Notes under the pieces: model-generated
Told to the model about the DNA's origin: nothing
The model's input: only the letters and a program-made list of their open reading frames with translations
Databases searched by the model: none
Shown here: positions 9,911-19,019 of the stretch, one piece after another
Layout: every line of letters begins with the position of its first letter
Numbering within the stretch: position 1 is the stretch's first letter
Made by a program: the position numbers and the translations under genes
NCBI RefSeq assembly: GCF_019740335.1
Contig: NZ_JAHXZS010000003.1
Coordinates: forward strand, 1-64,000
DNA length: 64,000 bases
Reading direction: 5' to 3'
Source: Alteraquisediminimonas sediminicola
GTDB lineage: Bacteria; Pseudomonadota; Alphaproteobacteria; Sphingomonadales; Sphingomonadaceae

Positions 9911-10790
9911 ATTTCTCCCGGATCGCCGTTGCCAAGGCCGGGGCTATCGCCGCCGCCACCGTCACCCCCGCAACCGTATCCGTCGCGCGCACCCGTTGAA
10001 TCCCGCCCAAAGCCAGCTGGGCAAGGTCATCATCCGATGCCAGACAATGCGCCGTCACCGCCTCAACCCATGTCGCGCCCGCCGCCTGCAACAAGGCCGT
10101 GCATTTCAACAAGGTGCCACCGGTTGAAATCATGTCATCGACAAGGATCACGGGCCGTCCCGCCACTTGTTCGATCCCCGGCACGGTCAACTCCACCTCG
10201 CGGTCGCCAAAGCGGACTTTCTCCCCCACCAGCACATTACAGCCCAACGGCTTGGCCACGCTTTCGACCCAAGGCCGCGATTCTCCATCCGGGCCGACCA
10301 TAATCGTGCCGGGCGCGATGTCGGGCCGCAGCATCTCGGCCAATGTTCCCGCCGCAGAGACATATGCCACCTGCAATTGCGGCGCGATGGCCTCCAGACT
10401 CGGTGTGCGGTGGAGATGCGGATCGACCGTCACCAATCCGTCGAAATGATCGGCGATCAACTGGGTGATCACCCGCTGGCTCACCGCCTGTCCAGGGAGA
10501 AAAGCCACATCCTGCCGCATATAGGCAAGATAGGGCGCGACCAAAATCACCCGCGCTACCCCCCTATCGCGCAGCGCCGATGCAACCAGCAGCAACTCCA
10601 CCAATTTGTCATTCGGCTGGAATAACGAGCGATAGACGAACGCGGTGGTGGCAGGTTCGGTAATGCGGATCAGGCTTTCCCCATCTGGGAATTGACGACG
10701 GTCGATCGCGTGACAGGCCATGCCCAAGGCTGCTCCAAGCCGATTGGCCGCATCTGCCTCATCGTCGAAATAATATAGCGCGGCTGTCAT
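9891..10790 (-). CDS. Ribose-phosphate pyrophosphokinase-like protein
   Basis: 299 residues. It shows the Prs-type PYLAYMRQD loop, a VDPHLHR segment where canonical enzymes have VDLHxxQ, and the PRPP-binding loop VILVDDMISTGGT. It would make PRPP from ribose 5-phosphate and ATP. Some positions differ from housekeeping Prs and it is slightly short, so it may be a secondary paralogue. Its start overlaps the stop of the phosphorylase gene by four bases (ATGA), which implies translational coupling and a joint role in nucleotide salvage. Confidence 0.8.
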   Translation of the reverse strand: MTAALYYFDDEADAANRLGAALGMACHAIDRRQFPDGESLIRITEPATTAFVYRSLFQPNDKLVELLLVASALRDRGVARVILVAPYLAYMRQDVAFLPGQAVSQRVITQLIADHFDGLVTVDPHLHRTPSLEAIAPQLQVAYVSAAGTLAEMLRPDIAPGTIMVGPDGESRPWVESVAKPLGCNVLVGEKVRFGDREVELTVPGIEQVAGRPVILVDDMISTGGTLLKCTALLQAAGATWVEAVTAHCLASDDDLAQLALGGIQRVRATDTVAGVTVAAAIAPALATAIREKWGSLLA

Positions 10791-12280
10791 CGTTGCACAT
10801 CATAGCCAGAGGATTCGAGCGCCAGTTCGCGCGCGAAGTTCAGCCCCGCCTCGGACTTGGCATAGATGCGATACAAAGGCTCGCCCGATTTGACCGTGGC
10901 GCCGATCTTGTGAAACAGGTCGATGCCCGCACCCTTGTCCATCGGCGCGCCCGCCAGTCGCGCAATCCGGGCGATCTGGTGACAATCAATCGCACTGATC
11001 GTGCCGTCGCAGGGCGACAAAATATCATGACTGTGCGCGCCCAATGGCACCGGCGCTTCTTGCCGCCCCTGTGCGTCGATCAGGCTTTCCATCTTCGCCA
11101 GCGCCGCGCCGGAGGTGAGAATATCCCGTGCCTTTTGATAGGCCGATCCCCCGCGCAGGGCCGGATCGAAATCAAGCACGCGCCCTGCCAGAAACAACGC
11201 GCGTTCGCGCAAATCGGCGGGCGCATCCGGATCGTTCCGCAACACCGCCATCACGTCCCGCGCCTCCAGCACCGGGCCGATGCCCCGACCAATCGGCTGG
11301 GTGCCGTTGGTCATCACAATATCGACCGTCAGCCCGACCTTGCCCGCCACATATTCAAACAGCTTACGCAGGCGCAGGGCTTCGCTTTGGGTCCGCACCT
11401 TGGCCGTCGGGCCGACGGGGATGTCGATCACCAAATGGGTAGAACCGGCCGCCATTTTCTTGGACAGGATCGAGGCGACCATCTGTTCAAATGTGTCGAT
11501 CCGCAACGGTCGCTCGACCGAGATCAGCACATCGTCCGCTGGCGACAAATTGACACTGCCGCCCCATGCCAGCACCGCCTTTTCCGCCGCCACCACCTGT
11601 TGCAGCCGTTCGGACGTCAGGCCGACATTCGCCAGCACTTCCATCGTATCCGCCGTGCCGGAGGGCGAGGTGATCGCCCGCGACGATGTCTTGGGGATCG
11701 TCAGGCCATAGGCCGCGACAATCGGCACCACGATCATCGACGTGCGATTGCCGGGGATGCCGCCAATGCAATGCTTGTCGACCACCAGTTGCGATTGCCA
11801 ATTCATCTTGCTCCCCGCCTGTGCCATCGCGCGGGTCAGGCCCAAAGTTTCATGCGTCGTCATGAACCCCGCACAGGCGACGAGAAAGGCCGCGATTTCC
11901 ATCGGCGAATAATGATAGGCCGCAATATCATTGATGATCGCGCCAATTTCTTCCTCGGTCAGCTCATCGCCACCGATCTTGCGACGCACGAATTCAAGAC
12001 TGCGTGGCGGAGTCGCCTGTGCAATCGAGACTTCGGTCCCTTCCGGCAGGCCAAGGCGGCGAAACGCCTGTTCGCCAAGGCCCAGCTCGCCATGGCCGAC
12101 AATCGACGTATCATCCGAAATCGCAAGGGTTGCGAGGATCTGGCGTTGGGCGTGGATCACTTCGATCTTGCGCAGCGCCTGAAATTGTTCGGCATCATAG
12201 CCATTGGCCGCGCGCAGCATGAACGCCGTATTTTCTGGAAAAGTGTCGACCGCTACCTTGCGAATCTTGAGCATCAGCAT
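10787..12280 (-). CDS. Thymidine/AMP phosphorylase family protein (long archaeal-type form)
   Basis: About 497 residues. The start is at 12280 or the ATG at 12274; AGAGGAAGG lies directly upstream. An N-terminal domain of ~85 residues precedes the phosphorylase fold. The fold carries KHCIGGIPGNRTSMIVVPIV and then KTSSRAITSPSGTADTMEV, the version of the phosphate/nucleoside motif found in AMP phosphorylases and related ~500-residue proteins, not in 440-residue DeoA. It would phosphorolyse a nucleoside or nucleotide to base plus ribose (bis)phosphate. Coupling to a PRPP synthetase-like gene supports salvage. Substrate (thymidine or AMP) cannot be decided from sequence. Confidence 0.82.
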   Translation of the reverse strand: MLMLKIRKVAVDTFPENTAFMLRAANGYDAEQFQALRKIEVIHAQRQILATLAISDDTSIVGHGELGLGEQAFRRLGLPEGTEVSIAQATPPRSLEFVRRKIGGDELTEEEIGAIINDIAAYHYSPMEIAAFLVACAGFMTTHETLGLTRAMAQAGSKMNWQSQLVVDKHCIGGIPGNRTSMIVVPIVAAYGLTIPKTSSRAITSPSGTADTMEVLANVGLTSERLQQVVAAEKAVLAWGGSVNLSPADDVLISVERPLRIDTFEQMVASILSKKMAAGSTHLVIDIPVGPTAKVRTQSEALRLRKLFEYVAGKVGLTVDIVMTNGTQPIGRGIGPVLEARDVMAVLRNDPDAPADLRERALFLAGRVLDFDPALRGGSAYQKARDILTSGAALAKMESLIDAQGRQEAPVPLGAHSHDILSPCDGTISAIDCHQIARIARLAGAPMDKGAGIDLFHKIGATVKSGEPLYRIYAKSEAGLNFARELALESSGYDVQR

Positions 12281-12289
12281 CCTTCCTCT

Positions 12290-12315
12290 TGGCGCGGTCA
12301 TTTGGCCCCGCGCCA
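12290..12315. terminator. Possible hairpin between fumC and the phosphorylase gene
   Basis: TGGCGCGG (12290-12297) pairs with CCGCGCCA (12308-12315). It lies in the ~100-base spacer, just upstream of the phosphorylase start region. There is no U-tail. It may be a weak terminator or leader structure. Confidence 0.3.
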
Positions 12316-12382
12316 GATCGCTGTTGCATTAAAGCATGCGGGCGCGGGCCGGAATAGCGAAACGCATCAAAAACGGCATCTC

Positions 12383-13795
12383 TCACCCATCCGGGCCAAT
12401 CATCCGTCGGGGATCAACGATCCGGTCGAAATCCGCTGCCGTGACATAACCCAACGCCAAGGCCGCCTCACGCAAGGTCAGATCATGAACCGCCGCATGA
12501 TGGGCAATTTCCGCCGCCTTGGCATAGCCGATCACCGGGGCCAGCGCCGTCACCAGCATCAAGGATCGGTCCAAATGCTGCGCGATATTGCGGCGATGCG
12601 GTTCGGTCCCCTCGATCAGGAAACGCCGGAAATTGGTGCAGCCATCCGTCAACAGTGTGATCGACTGGCACAGATTGTAAATGATGAGCGGCTTATACGC
12701 ATTCATTTCCAAATGGCCGCCCGCGCCGCCCAATCCGACCGCCACATCATTCGCCATCACCTGCGCCGCCACCATCGTCAGCGCCTCGCATTGAGTCGGG
12801 TTGACCTTGCCCGGCATCATCGACGACCCCGGCTCATTCTCCGGCAGGATCAATTCACCCAGACCCGCACGCGGCCCGCTCGCGACCAGCCGAATATCAT
12901 TGGCGATCTTGGTCAGCGTCACCGCCAGCGTCCGCAGCGCACCCGACAATCGCACCAGCCCATTATGCCCGCCCTGCGCCGCAAAACGATTGGCGACCAT
13001 GTGAAAGGGCAGGTCCGTCAATCGGGCAATCTCCGCAATCGCTGCTTGTGCAAAATCGGCGGGCGCATTCAGCCCGGTGCCCACCGCCGTACCGCCCAAT
13101 GTCAACGGCCAGACATCAATCAGTGCCTGATCGATCTCGGCCAGATTGCCGTCCAGCATCGCGGCATAGCCCGACCATTGCTGGCCCAGGGTCAAGGGCG
13201 TCGCATCCTGCAAATGGGTGCGACCAATGCGGATTATGTCCGCCCAAAGCACTGCCTTGGCCGCCATCGCATCGTGCAGCGCCTTGACCGCCGGGATCAG
13301 CCGCCTTGTCACCCCGACGCCCGACGCAACATGCATCGCGGTGGGGAAATTGTCATTGGTCGATTGCGACATGTTCACATCGTCATTGGGATCGACCGGG
13401 GTCTTGCTCCCAAGCGGCGTCCCCGCCAATTGACAGCAGCGATTGGCGATCACCTCGTTCACATTCATGTTGAACTGGGTGCCGCTGCCGGTCATCCACA
13501 CATGTAGCGGGAACATGTCCTGATGCTGCCCGGCGAGTATCTCATCACAGACATGGGCAATCAGCGCGGCCTGCCGCCCATCCATCCGAGCGGCGCGGTG
13601 ATTGGCCTCGGCACAGGCTTTTTTCAGCCACGCATAAGCCTGCACCATTTCACGCGGCATCAATTCCGTGCCGATGGAAAAATAATGCAGTGATCGCTGC
13701 GTCTGTGCGCCCCATAGTCGATCAGCGGCAATCTCTATATTACCCAGGCTATCGCTTTCGACCCGGGTGCTTTCGATACGTGTCGGAGCCGACAT
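12383..13795 (-). CDS. fumC: Class II fumarate hydratase
   Basis: 470 residues. It interconverts fumarate and malate in the TCA cycle. The aspartase/fumarase family motifs are present: [33 protein letters not shown] and the signature [11 protein letters not shown] with the mobile-loop Ser. Its length is normal for FumC. AGGAGGG is suitably placed before the ATG at 13795. It lies 76 bases downstream of the response-regulator gene and about 100 upstream of the phosphorylase gene, all on the minus strand. Argininosuccinate lyase and aspartase are less likely because of the overall FumC-like N-terminus ([20 protein letters not shown]). Confidence 0.93.
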   Translation of the reverse strand: MSAPTRIESTRVESDSLGNIEIAADRLWGAQTQRSLHYFSIGTELMPREMVQAYAWLKKACAEANHRAARMDGRQAALIAHVCDEILAGQHQDMFPLHVWMTGSGTQFNMNVNEVIANRCCQLAGTPLGSKTPVDPNDDVNMSQSTNDNFPTAMHVASGVGVTRRLIPAVKALHDAMAAKAVLWADIIRIGRTHLQDATPLTLGQQWSGYAAMLDGNLAEIDQALIDVWPLTLGGTAVGTGLNAPADFAQAAIAEIARLTDLPFHMVANRFAAQGGHNGLVRLSGALRTLAVTLTKIANDIRLVASGPRAGLGELILPENEPGSSMMPGKVNPTQCEALTMVAAQVMANDVAVGLGGAGGHLEMNAYKPLIIYNLCQSITLLTDGCTNFRRFLIEGTEPHRRNIAQHLDRSLMLVTALAPVIGYAKAAEIAHHAAVHDLTLREAALALGYVTAADFDRIVDPRRMIGPDG

Positions 13796-13871
13796 GCGCG
13801 TCCCTCCTAGATCGTGAGATCTCCAACATGCACCACAAGCGGATGCACGTCATCTGGAATCCGCCTGCACT

Positions 13872-14516
13872 CTAATTCGTGGCCGCCATCAATGTCGCGA
13901 TGACCTCGGCACGGCTATGGACGCCCATCACCCGGTAAATGGCGGCAAGATGGATCTTCACCGTGCCTTCGGCCAGATCAAGAGCGCAGGCGATTTCCTT
14001 GGTGGTTTTGCCCAATAGCAATTGGTCCAGCACATCGGCCTGACGCGGCGTCAAACCATCGAGACCCACATGCTTATGCGTGATTTTCGCAGCGGGCGTA
14101 GCACCCTGACGGGTCAGATTGCGCGGCACATAAGAACCGCCATCAAGAATGATACCCAGCGCCTGCACCAGTTCAGCCGTCGATAATTCCTTGGGCAGAT
14201 AGCCATCGACGCCCACCGCAAGGCAGCCCAGCACATCCTCACGCTGCACCGAGGACGAAATCACGGCAATGCGCGCATCGGGCAACGCATCCACCAACGC
14301 CGCCAGCGATTCCGGACCGTCCGTATCCGGCAGGTTCAAATCGACGATCAACAGATCAATCGACGGCGCCTCGACAATCCGCGCCAACCCGGCGGCAAGG
14401 CTATCCGCCTCGATCACAGTGCCGATGCCAAAGACATCAGTCAGCAACCTGTGAATCGCATTGCGCACAAGCTCATGATCGTCGATCAAAAGGGCGCGCG
14501 CTTGCGGACGCTCCAT
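13872..14516 (-). CDS. NarL/FixJ (LuxR) family response regulator
   Basis: 214 residues from the ATG at 14516, with GGAG about five bases upstream; a longer in-frame start at 14543 is less likely. The receiver domain starts at ALLIDDHELVR and carries the phospho-acceptor Asp in LLIVDLNLPDTDG. The LuxR helix-turn-helix is LTPRQADVLDQLLLGKTTKEIACALDLAEGTVKIHLAAIYRVMG (split here only by its own length). No partner kinase is adjacent; the nearest is the hybrid kinase at 19020-21359, which has its own receiver. Confidence 0.9.
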   Translation of the reverse strand: MERPQARALLIDDHELVRNAIHRLLTDVFGIGTVIEADSLAAGLARIVEAPSIDLLIVDLNLPDTDGPESLAALVDALPDARIAVISSSVQREDVLGCLAVGVDGYLPKELSTAELVQALGIILDGGSYVPRNLTRQGATPAAKITHKHVGLDGLTPRQADVLDQLLLGKTTKEIACALDLAEGTVKIHLAAIYRVMGVHSRAEVIATLMAATN

Positions 14517-14679
14517 GCAACTCCTCTCCGGCAACCAATGCAAAAATACGGCGCGAGACCGCCTTGAATTGGTGCCTTAGCCATGCCCCAAGAATTTCCA
14601 CTGACGCAAGCCCATAATCGCGCCACGCAGTTCACGCCCCCTTGCTTGCGCCGCGTGAAGCAATCGGACAGAATATCCC

Positions 14680-14979
14680 ATGATTATAGAAATAGCGCTC
14701 ATCACCATCGACCCCACCCAAGCGCACGCCTTCGAACATGCAGTTGCACAGGCACGCGACATCTTTCAAACGGCGGAGGGTTGCCGTGGCATGCGGCTTG
14801 AACGCATGATTGAAGACCCGGCAAAATACATGCTGCGTATACAATGGGATAGTCTGGAACACCATATGGTGACCTTTCGCAATTCCGAAGGTTTTCAGGC
14901 GTGGCGCGCGCTCGCCAGCCCGTTCTTTGTCGCTGCGCCAGTGGTCGAACACAGCCGGGAAGTCTTGCACGGCTTTTGA
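14680..14979 (+). CDS. Antibiotic biosynthesis monooxygenase (ABM) domain protein
   Basis: 99 residues, a single dimeric alpha/beta-barrel ABM domain. It begins MIIEIALITIDP and contains GCRGMRLERMIEDPAKYMLRIQWDSLEHH, a layout typical of small YgiN/HmoA-like proteins (segments given only as landmarks). Such proteins act as quinol or haem oxygenases, or have no known activity. It is transcribed divergently from the response regulator across a ~160-base spacer. No cofactor residues can be assigned. Confidence 0.75.
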   Translation: MIIEIALITIDPTQAHAFEHAVAQARDIFQTAEGCRGMRLERMIEDPAKYMLRIQWDSLEHHMVTFRNSEGFQAWRALASPFFVAAPVVEHSREVLHGF

Positions 14980-15166
14980 TGCCCATCCTCATCCATCGAA
15001 ATCGTCATAAATGTGATGATATTTCAAAGGAATCACTTGCTCGGCTCGGGCTGAAATTATATCCGTTCCAAAATTGACATAATCTAACCCTTTGGAGCAT
15101 CCCATTCATCGCCTCAACGGCGTGCAGGCGGCACCTCTGACCGCTTGTTATGCGGGTTTAACCTTA

Positions 15167-15181
15167 TATACCCACTGTATA
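15167..15181. promoter_or_regulatory. Inverted repeat upstream of tetR gene
   Basis: TATAC-CCACT-GTATA is a perfect 5-bp inverted repeat about 55 bases upstream of the TetR start. Autoregulatory operators of TetR proteins are often found here. The arms are short, so chance is possible. Confidence 0.35.
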
Positions 15182-15236
15182 CTTAGGTCCCATATCACAA
15201 TGAAATAATGCCAAAATATGGACTGCAACCAATCTT

Positions 15237-15896
15237 ATGTCGAGCTTATCCAATCATGATGTTGATGACGCGCCCTTGCAAATGGGGCGACGCGAAAAGA
15301 AGAGACAGGCCGTACGTCAGTCGCTGCTGGATGCCGGGCGCAGCATTATCGAAGAGGTCGGATTCAAGGCGGCCACGATCCAGCAAATCGCCGATCGCGC
15401 GGATGTGTCGTTGGGAACATTCTTCAATTATATGGAAACAAAGGAACAGCTGCTGCGCGAAATCATCGCGGAGCAGCTCGCACAAGCCATTCCGGAAGAT
15501 CATCAGCCCATCACGCTGCAATGCGCGCAAGACCTTGTGGCTTGCAATCTCGACGCACAACTGAAGGCATTTGTCGCGGTACGGCCATTATTGCAGCTTG
15601 GCCTGCTGCATGCGGGCGCGTTTTCACCGCTCGACTTGCACCATCCCACCAGTCAGGCTGCGATGCGCCGCGAACGCCGCACCCGGCAAATCGCCAATCT
15701 CCAGCAGGACGGCAAAATACGTGCCGACATCCCCGCTCATAAATTGAGCCAGCATTTCGACCTCATCACGGGCGCCGCCGTGGCGGCATGGCTATTGAGC
15801 GACGATAGCAACCTTGCGCCGCTGAAATCCGGGCTGGAACAGGCCATATCCCTCTTTTTGCACGGTATCGAAATTGGGGGATTGAAGGCCGCCTGA
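15237..15896 (+). CDS. TetR/AcrR family transcriptional regulator
   Basis: 219 residues. The N-terminal HTH reads RQSLLDAGRSIIEEVGF, then ATIQQIADRADVSLGTFFNYMETKEQLL, the standard TetR DNA-binding domain (residues ~25-75). The C-terminal half is a helical ligand-binding and dimerisation region with no recognisable class. The gene stands alone, with ~257 bases before it and ~295 bases after it, so its target may be itself or a distant gene. No strong ribosome site precedes the ATG. Confidence 0.88.
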   Translation: MSSLSNHDVDDAPLQMGRREKKRQAVRQSLLDAGRSIIEEVGFKAATIQQIADRADVSLGTFFNYMETKEQLLREIIAEQLAQAIPEDHQPITLQCAQDLVACNLDAQLKAFVAVRPLLQLGLLHAGAFSPLDLHHPTSQAAMRRERRTRQIANLQQDGKIRADIPAHKLSQHFDLITGAAVAAWLLSDDSNLAPLKSGLEQAISLFLHGIEIGGLKAA

Positions 15897-16191
15897 GCTT
15901 GAAGCCAATGTGCAGCCCGAAAATATCTTAATAACGTGCGGTATCGCGCAATGTTCATCACCCGCACAAATGCCTAAAAAACCAACTGAATGGCAAAGGG
16001 CGGGGCGTGGCCAGACGATCCTTTTTCATTAATTCATAATGAATATAGATGTTGCGCCCATCATGCCGATTTGATCGGGCTTCCTGTCGTCGCAGAGCGC
16101 AGAAACCTGTATGTCTGGCTGTAATCATTCCACATCGGGGATATTAGGCAAGACGAAGTCCTTGGCTTCACATGAGCCTGATGGCCCTGAC
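15897..16191. other. Intergenic stretch, no gene seen
   Basis: About 295 bases between tetR and the PilZ-like gene, partly AT-rich near 16020-16050 (TTAATTCATAATGAATATAG), where a promoter could lie. An in-frame extension of the PilZ-like gene back to 16111 is possible. Nothing else is recognisable. Confidence 0.5.
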
Positions 16192-16584
16192 ATGAAACCG
16201 AAGCTTTACCGCCTTCAGCACCGCAACAATGCGGGCCGGTCGCAGCCTCAAGTGAGATATAGCTCCATGTCCAATGTCACGGTCGCCCTGTCATGTGTGA
16301 ATGTTGAATTCGATGCCATGCTGTCGGCTGGACAACACACCCGCGCCATCAAGATCACCAGCGTCGCTGCGCATGGACTGACGGCCCGTAGCGATACGCC
16401 GCCGCATCCCGGCGATCTTGTGACCATCACCCATGGGCCTATCACTATCTCGGGTCAGGTCGAATGGATCAAAGGTGATCATTTCCTGATTATTTCCGGC
16501 GAGCCGATCGACATTCTTGGCCTGATTGGCAAGCAGCTCGGCCTTGGGGCAATCCTGGACCAGCGCGAAGATATTGCGGCCTGA
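16192..16584 (+). CDS. PilZ-like domain protein
   Basis: 130 residues from the ATG at 16192; other possible starts are 16111 and 16267. The pattern RAIKITSVAAHGLTARSD, then GDLVTITHGPITISGQVEWIKGDHFLI resembles the beta-barrel half of PilZ domains of sphingomonads. The RxxxR part of the c-di-GMP motif is not clearly present. It may therefore be a degenerate PilZ that binds something else. It stands alone upstream of an orphan DNA-binding regulator. Confidence 0.6.
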   Translation: MKPKLYRLQHRNNAGRSQPQVRYSSMSNVTVALSCVNVEFDAMLSAGQHTRAIKITSVAAHGLTARSDTPPHPGDLVTITHGPITISGQVEWIKGDHFLIISGEPIDILGLIGKQLGLGAILDQREDIAA

Positions 16585-16722
16585 ACCCTCTACGCGCCAA
16601 GGGTCGTGACCTAGTCCATTTGGCATAGGTCGCCAGTGATATGGACGGCGGTTTACTTTAAAAATATATAAACTCCTCACGCGCGCTGCCGAAACAGCGG
16701 GCGCAGATCAGGAGTCGCACCC

Positions 16723-17214
16723 TTGAATAATGACCATATCGTCAATGTTCACCATCTGAACATGTACGCCAATGAACTGGCAGGCCGCATGCGAAAGGCG
16801 CTTAATATCGCCGATGGCATGATCAACTTTCAGGAATGCCTGAAAGTCGTCGATGCGGTTGAACAAATCGGACAACATCTCACGCTGCTGAATGGCCAGA
16901 GTGATGAATTCGACGCGCTTGCCCTGCGCGAGAAATTCAACATCAAGCACATGTCTGCCGCGCGCATCCTGCAGCGTTTGCTCAAGCATCCCGACATGCT
17001 GCAGAGTCAGCAGGATCTGGCCGATACCATCAACTGCTCAACCCGCAGCATTCCGGTGTATATGTCGCATTTGCGCCATGCCCTCAATCTGCTGGGCCTC
17101 AATGATGTCGTCCATGTCAGCTATCGCTCCGGCTATTATATCACCGCCCATAATGTTGCCAAAATTCGCAACATGGTGGTCGATGATGGCGAACTGATCG
17201 CCAAGGCGGCCTGA
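16723..17214 (+). CDS. Orphan OmpR-type winged-helix DNA-binding protein
   Basis: 163 residues. A TTG start at 16723 is chosen because AGGAG lies eight bases upstream and the first in-frame ATG is 39 bases further in. The N-terminal ~70 residues are helical with no receiver signature. The C-terminal part (about 80-155) looks like a Trans_reg_C winged helix: QDLADTINCSTRSIPVYMSHLRHAL, then VVHVSYRSGYYIT, where OmpR proteins end with the RGxGYxL wing. It is probably a transcription factor regulated without phosphorylation. A similar layout is known among small sphingomonad regulators, but I do not recognise a named one. Confidence 0.7.
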   Translation: MNNDHIVNVHHLNMYANELAGRMRKALNIADGMINFQECLKVVDAVEQIGQHLTLLNGQSDEFDALALREKFNIKHMSAARILQRLLKHPDMLQSQQDLADTINCSTRSIPVYMSHLRHALNLLGLNDVVHVSYRSGYYITAHNVAKIRNMVVDDGELIAKAA

Positions 17215-17264
17215 AAGCGTGATGACCAAGGTCGAGACCTAGGGTCAGAATCTATTGAATAGCG

Positions 17265-17294
17265 CCTGTCCCGATTCCATAAAATCGGGACAGG
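17265..17294. terminator. Strong hairpin between convergent genes
   Basis: CCTGTCCCGATT (17265-17276) pairs perfectly with AATCGGGACAGG (17283-17294) around a six-base loop. It lies between the converging winged-helix gene (ends 17214) and the SDR gene (ends 17322). A bidirectional terminator is likely, although there is no long U-run. Confidence 0.55.
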
Positions 17295-17321
17295 GCCTGC
17301 TTGCCTGTTGGTGGTATAACA

Positions 17322-18080
17322 TCAGAGATGCATACCCCCGCTGGCGCGGATACGTTCGCCCGTGACCCAGCCACCGGCATCAGACGCCAGAAACGAGACG
17401 ACATTGGCGATGTCCTCGGGCCTGCCGATCTCGCCCAATGCGGTCCCATCCTTGATCGCGTTCATGAACGGTTCTTCCAGATCACCGATGAAGTCGGTGG
17501 CCGTTGCGCCGGGCGCTACTGCGTTGACGGTGATCTTGCGGCTGCCCAAGCCCGCCGCCAGCGACAAGGTGATCGAATCCACCGCCGCCTTTGACGCCGC
17601 ATAAGCGATGAAGTCAGGATAGGCATTATGGCTGACCATCGATGAAATATTGATGATCCGCCCGCCGTCGCGTAAACGTGGCACCGCATATTGGGTCACG
17701 AACAACACGCCCTTGACGTTGATCGCAAATGCCTTGTCGAAATCGGCCTCAACGGTGGTGGTGACATCACCGAATACGCCCACGCCCGCATTGTTGACGA
17801 GAATGTCGAAGCCCTTGATCCCGCGCTCGGCCAACGCCGCATCAAGTTCATGGAAGAGCTTTTCAATGCCCGCCATCTCGCCCACATCGCCCTGCACAAG
17901 AAAGCCATCGCCGCCAGCGGCCTTGATCGCGGCCAGCACATCCTCGGCTGCCGCCTTGCTATGGCCGTAATGCACCGCAATCAGCGCGCCCTCGCTCGCT
18001 AATTGTAGCGCGATTGCCCGGCCGATCCCGCGCGAAGCGCCGGTCACCAATGCCGTCTTATTTTTCAAACCACCCGCCAT
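17322..18080 (-). CDS. SDR family oxidoreductase
   Basis: 252 residues. It is a classical short-chain dehydrogenase with TGASRGIG nucleotide loop (residues ~14-21), NNAG, the catalytic Ser in INISSMVS and YAASK. Preference for NADP(H) is suggested by the basic/HSK-rich stretch after beta-2 (HYGHSKAAAED). It is related to FabG-type ketoreductases. A GAGG ribosome site precedes the ATG at 18080. The divergent neighbour at 18237 is a second SDR. Substrate is unknown. Confidence 0.88.
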   Translation of the reverse strand: MAGGLKNKTALVTGASRGIGRAIALQLASEGALIAVHYGHSKAAAEDVLAAIKAAGGDGFLVQGDVGEMAGIEKLFHELDAALAERGIKGFDILVNNAGVGVFGDVTTTVEADFDKAFAINVKGVLFVTQYAVPRLRDGGRIINISSMVSHNAYPDFIAYAASKAAVDSITLSLAAGLGSRKITVNAVAPGATATDFIGDLEEPFMNAIKDGTALGEIGRPEDIANVVSFLASDAGGWVTGERIRASGGMHL

Positions 18081-18236
18081 ACCTCAATCCTCTTATCATG
18101 TGCTGCCGCTGATGCCGCCGCATTCAGTACAAGACGATAAAGACCGAACATGGCCGGGTCCACTTGGCCATTAGGTCAGCAGTGGCGATGCGTCCGACAA
18201 TAGATTAGAAGCATATTTGGGCTTGGGAGAATAAAG

Positions 18237-19010
18237 TTGCAGGGAAACAGACTTCAGGGGAAAATCGCGCTGGTAACGGGCGCGGCATCAGGTCTTGGCG
18301 CCGCTATCGCCGCGCGCTTCGTATCGCAAGGCGCGCGCGTCCTGATCTCCGACATCAATATCGACAACGCCCGCGCCCAAGCCGCCCGCATCGGCGATGC
18401 TGCCAGCGCCATCGCACATGACGTCACCGATGCCGCAAGCTGGCAGTCGGTGATCCAGCACGCATCCGACCAGCTCGGTGGCCTGCACATTCTCGTGAAT
18501 AATGCGGGCATCTGCCTGCCGGGTTCTGTCGAGGACCTCAGCATCGAAGACTGGCATCGCACCCACCGGGTCGATCTCGACAGCGTGTTTCTGGGCAGCA
18601 AGATCGCCCTGCCGTTGATGGCGGCATCCACTGCCGATCAAGCGGGTTCCATTCTCAACATCTCGTCGATTTCCGGCATCGTCGCCGCAGGCAATATGGC
18701 GGCCTATAATTCCGCCAAGGCCGGGGTGCGCCATCTGACCAAGTCGATCGCGCTCCATTGCGCGAAACAGCAATATCGCATCACCTGCAATTCATTGCAT
18801 CCGACCTTCATCGATACGCCCTTGCTCGACGGTTTCACCGGCACAAGAACGCGCGAAGACACTGTCGCCAAATTGGGGCGGCAAATTCCCATCGGCCGCG
18901 TCGGGCAACCGGATGATGTCGCATGGGCCGCCGTGTATCTGTGTTCAGATGAGGCCGCGTTCGTTACCGGCGCGGAACTGGCGATCGATGGCGGCCTGTC
19001 GGCGATGTAA
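18237..19010 (+). CDS. SDR family oxidoreductase
   Basis: 257 residues from a TTG at 18237, with GGGAGA about seven bases upstream. It has TGAASGLG, an acidic Asp after beta-2 (ISDINID) that points to NAD(H), NNAG, ISSISG and YNSAK. The C-terminus ([15 protein letters not shown]) is typical of NAD-dependent hydroxysteroid or cyclic-alcohol dehydrogenases of this family. It is divergent from the other SDR gene. It could serve the neighbouring catabolic island, but it is separated from it by the hybrid kinase gene. Confidence 0.88.
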   Translation: MQGNRLQGKIALVTGAASGLGAAIAARFVSQGARVLISDINIDNARAQAARIGDAASAIAHDVTDAASWQSVIQHASDQLGGLHILVNNAGICLPGSVEDLSIEDWHRTHRVDLDSVFLGSKIALPLMAASTADQAGSILNISSISGIVAAGNMAAYNSAKAGVRHLTKSIALHCAKQQYRITCNSLHPTFIDTPLLDGFTGTRTREDTVAKLGRQIPIGRVGQPDDVAWAAVYLCSDEAAFVTGAELAIDGGLSAM

Positions 19011-19019
19011 TTTGGGTCA

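Noticed and set aside
10793-13507. A ~900-codon open frame on the plus strand
   Set aside because: It lies antisense to the phosphorylase and fumC genes, which have clear motifs. It is an effect of GC-rich third positions and its translation has no recognisable domain.
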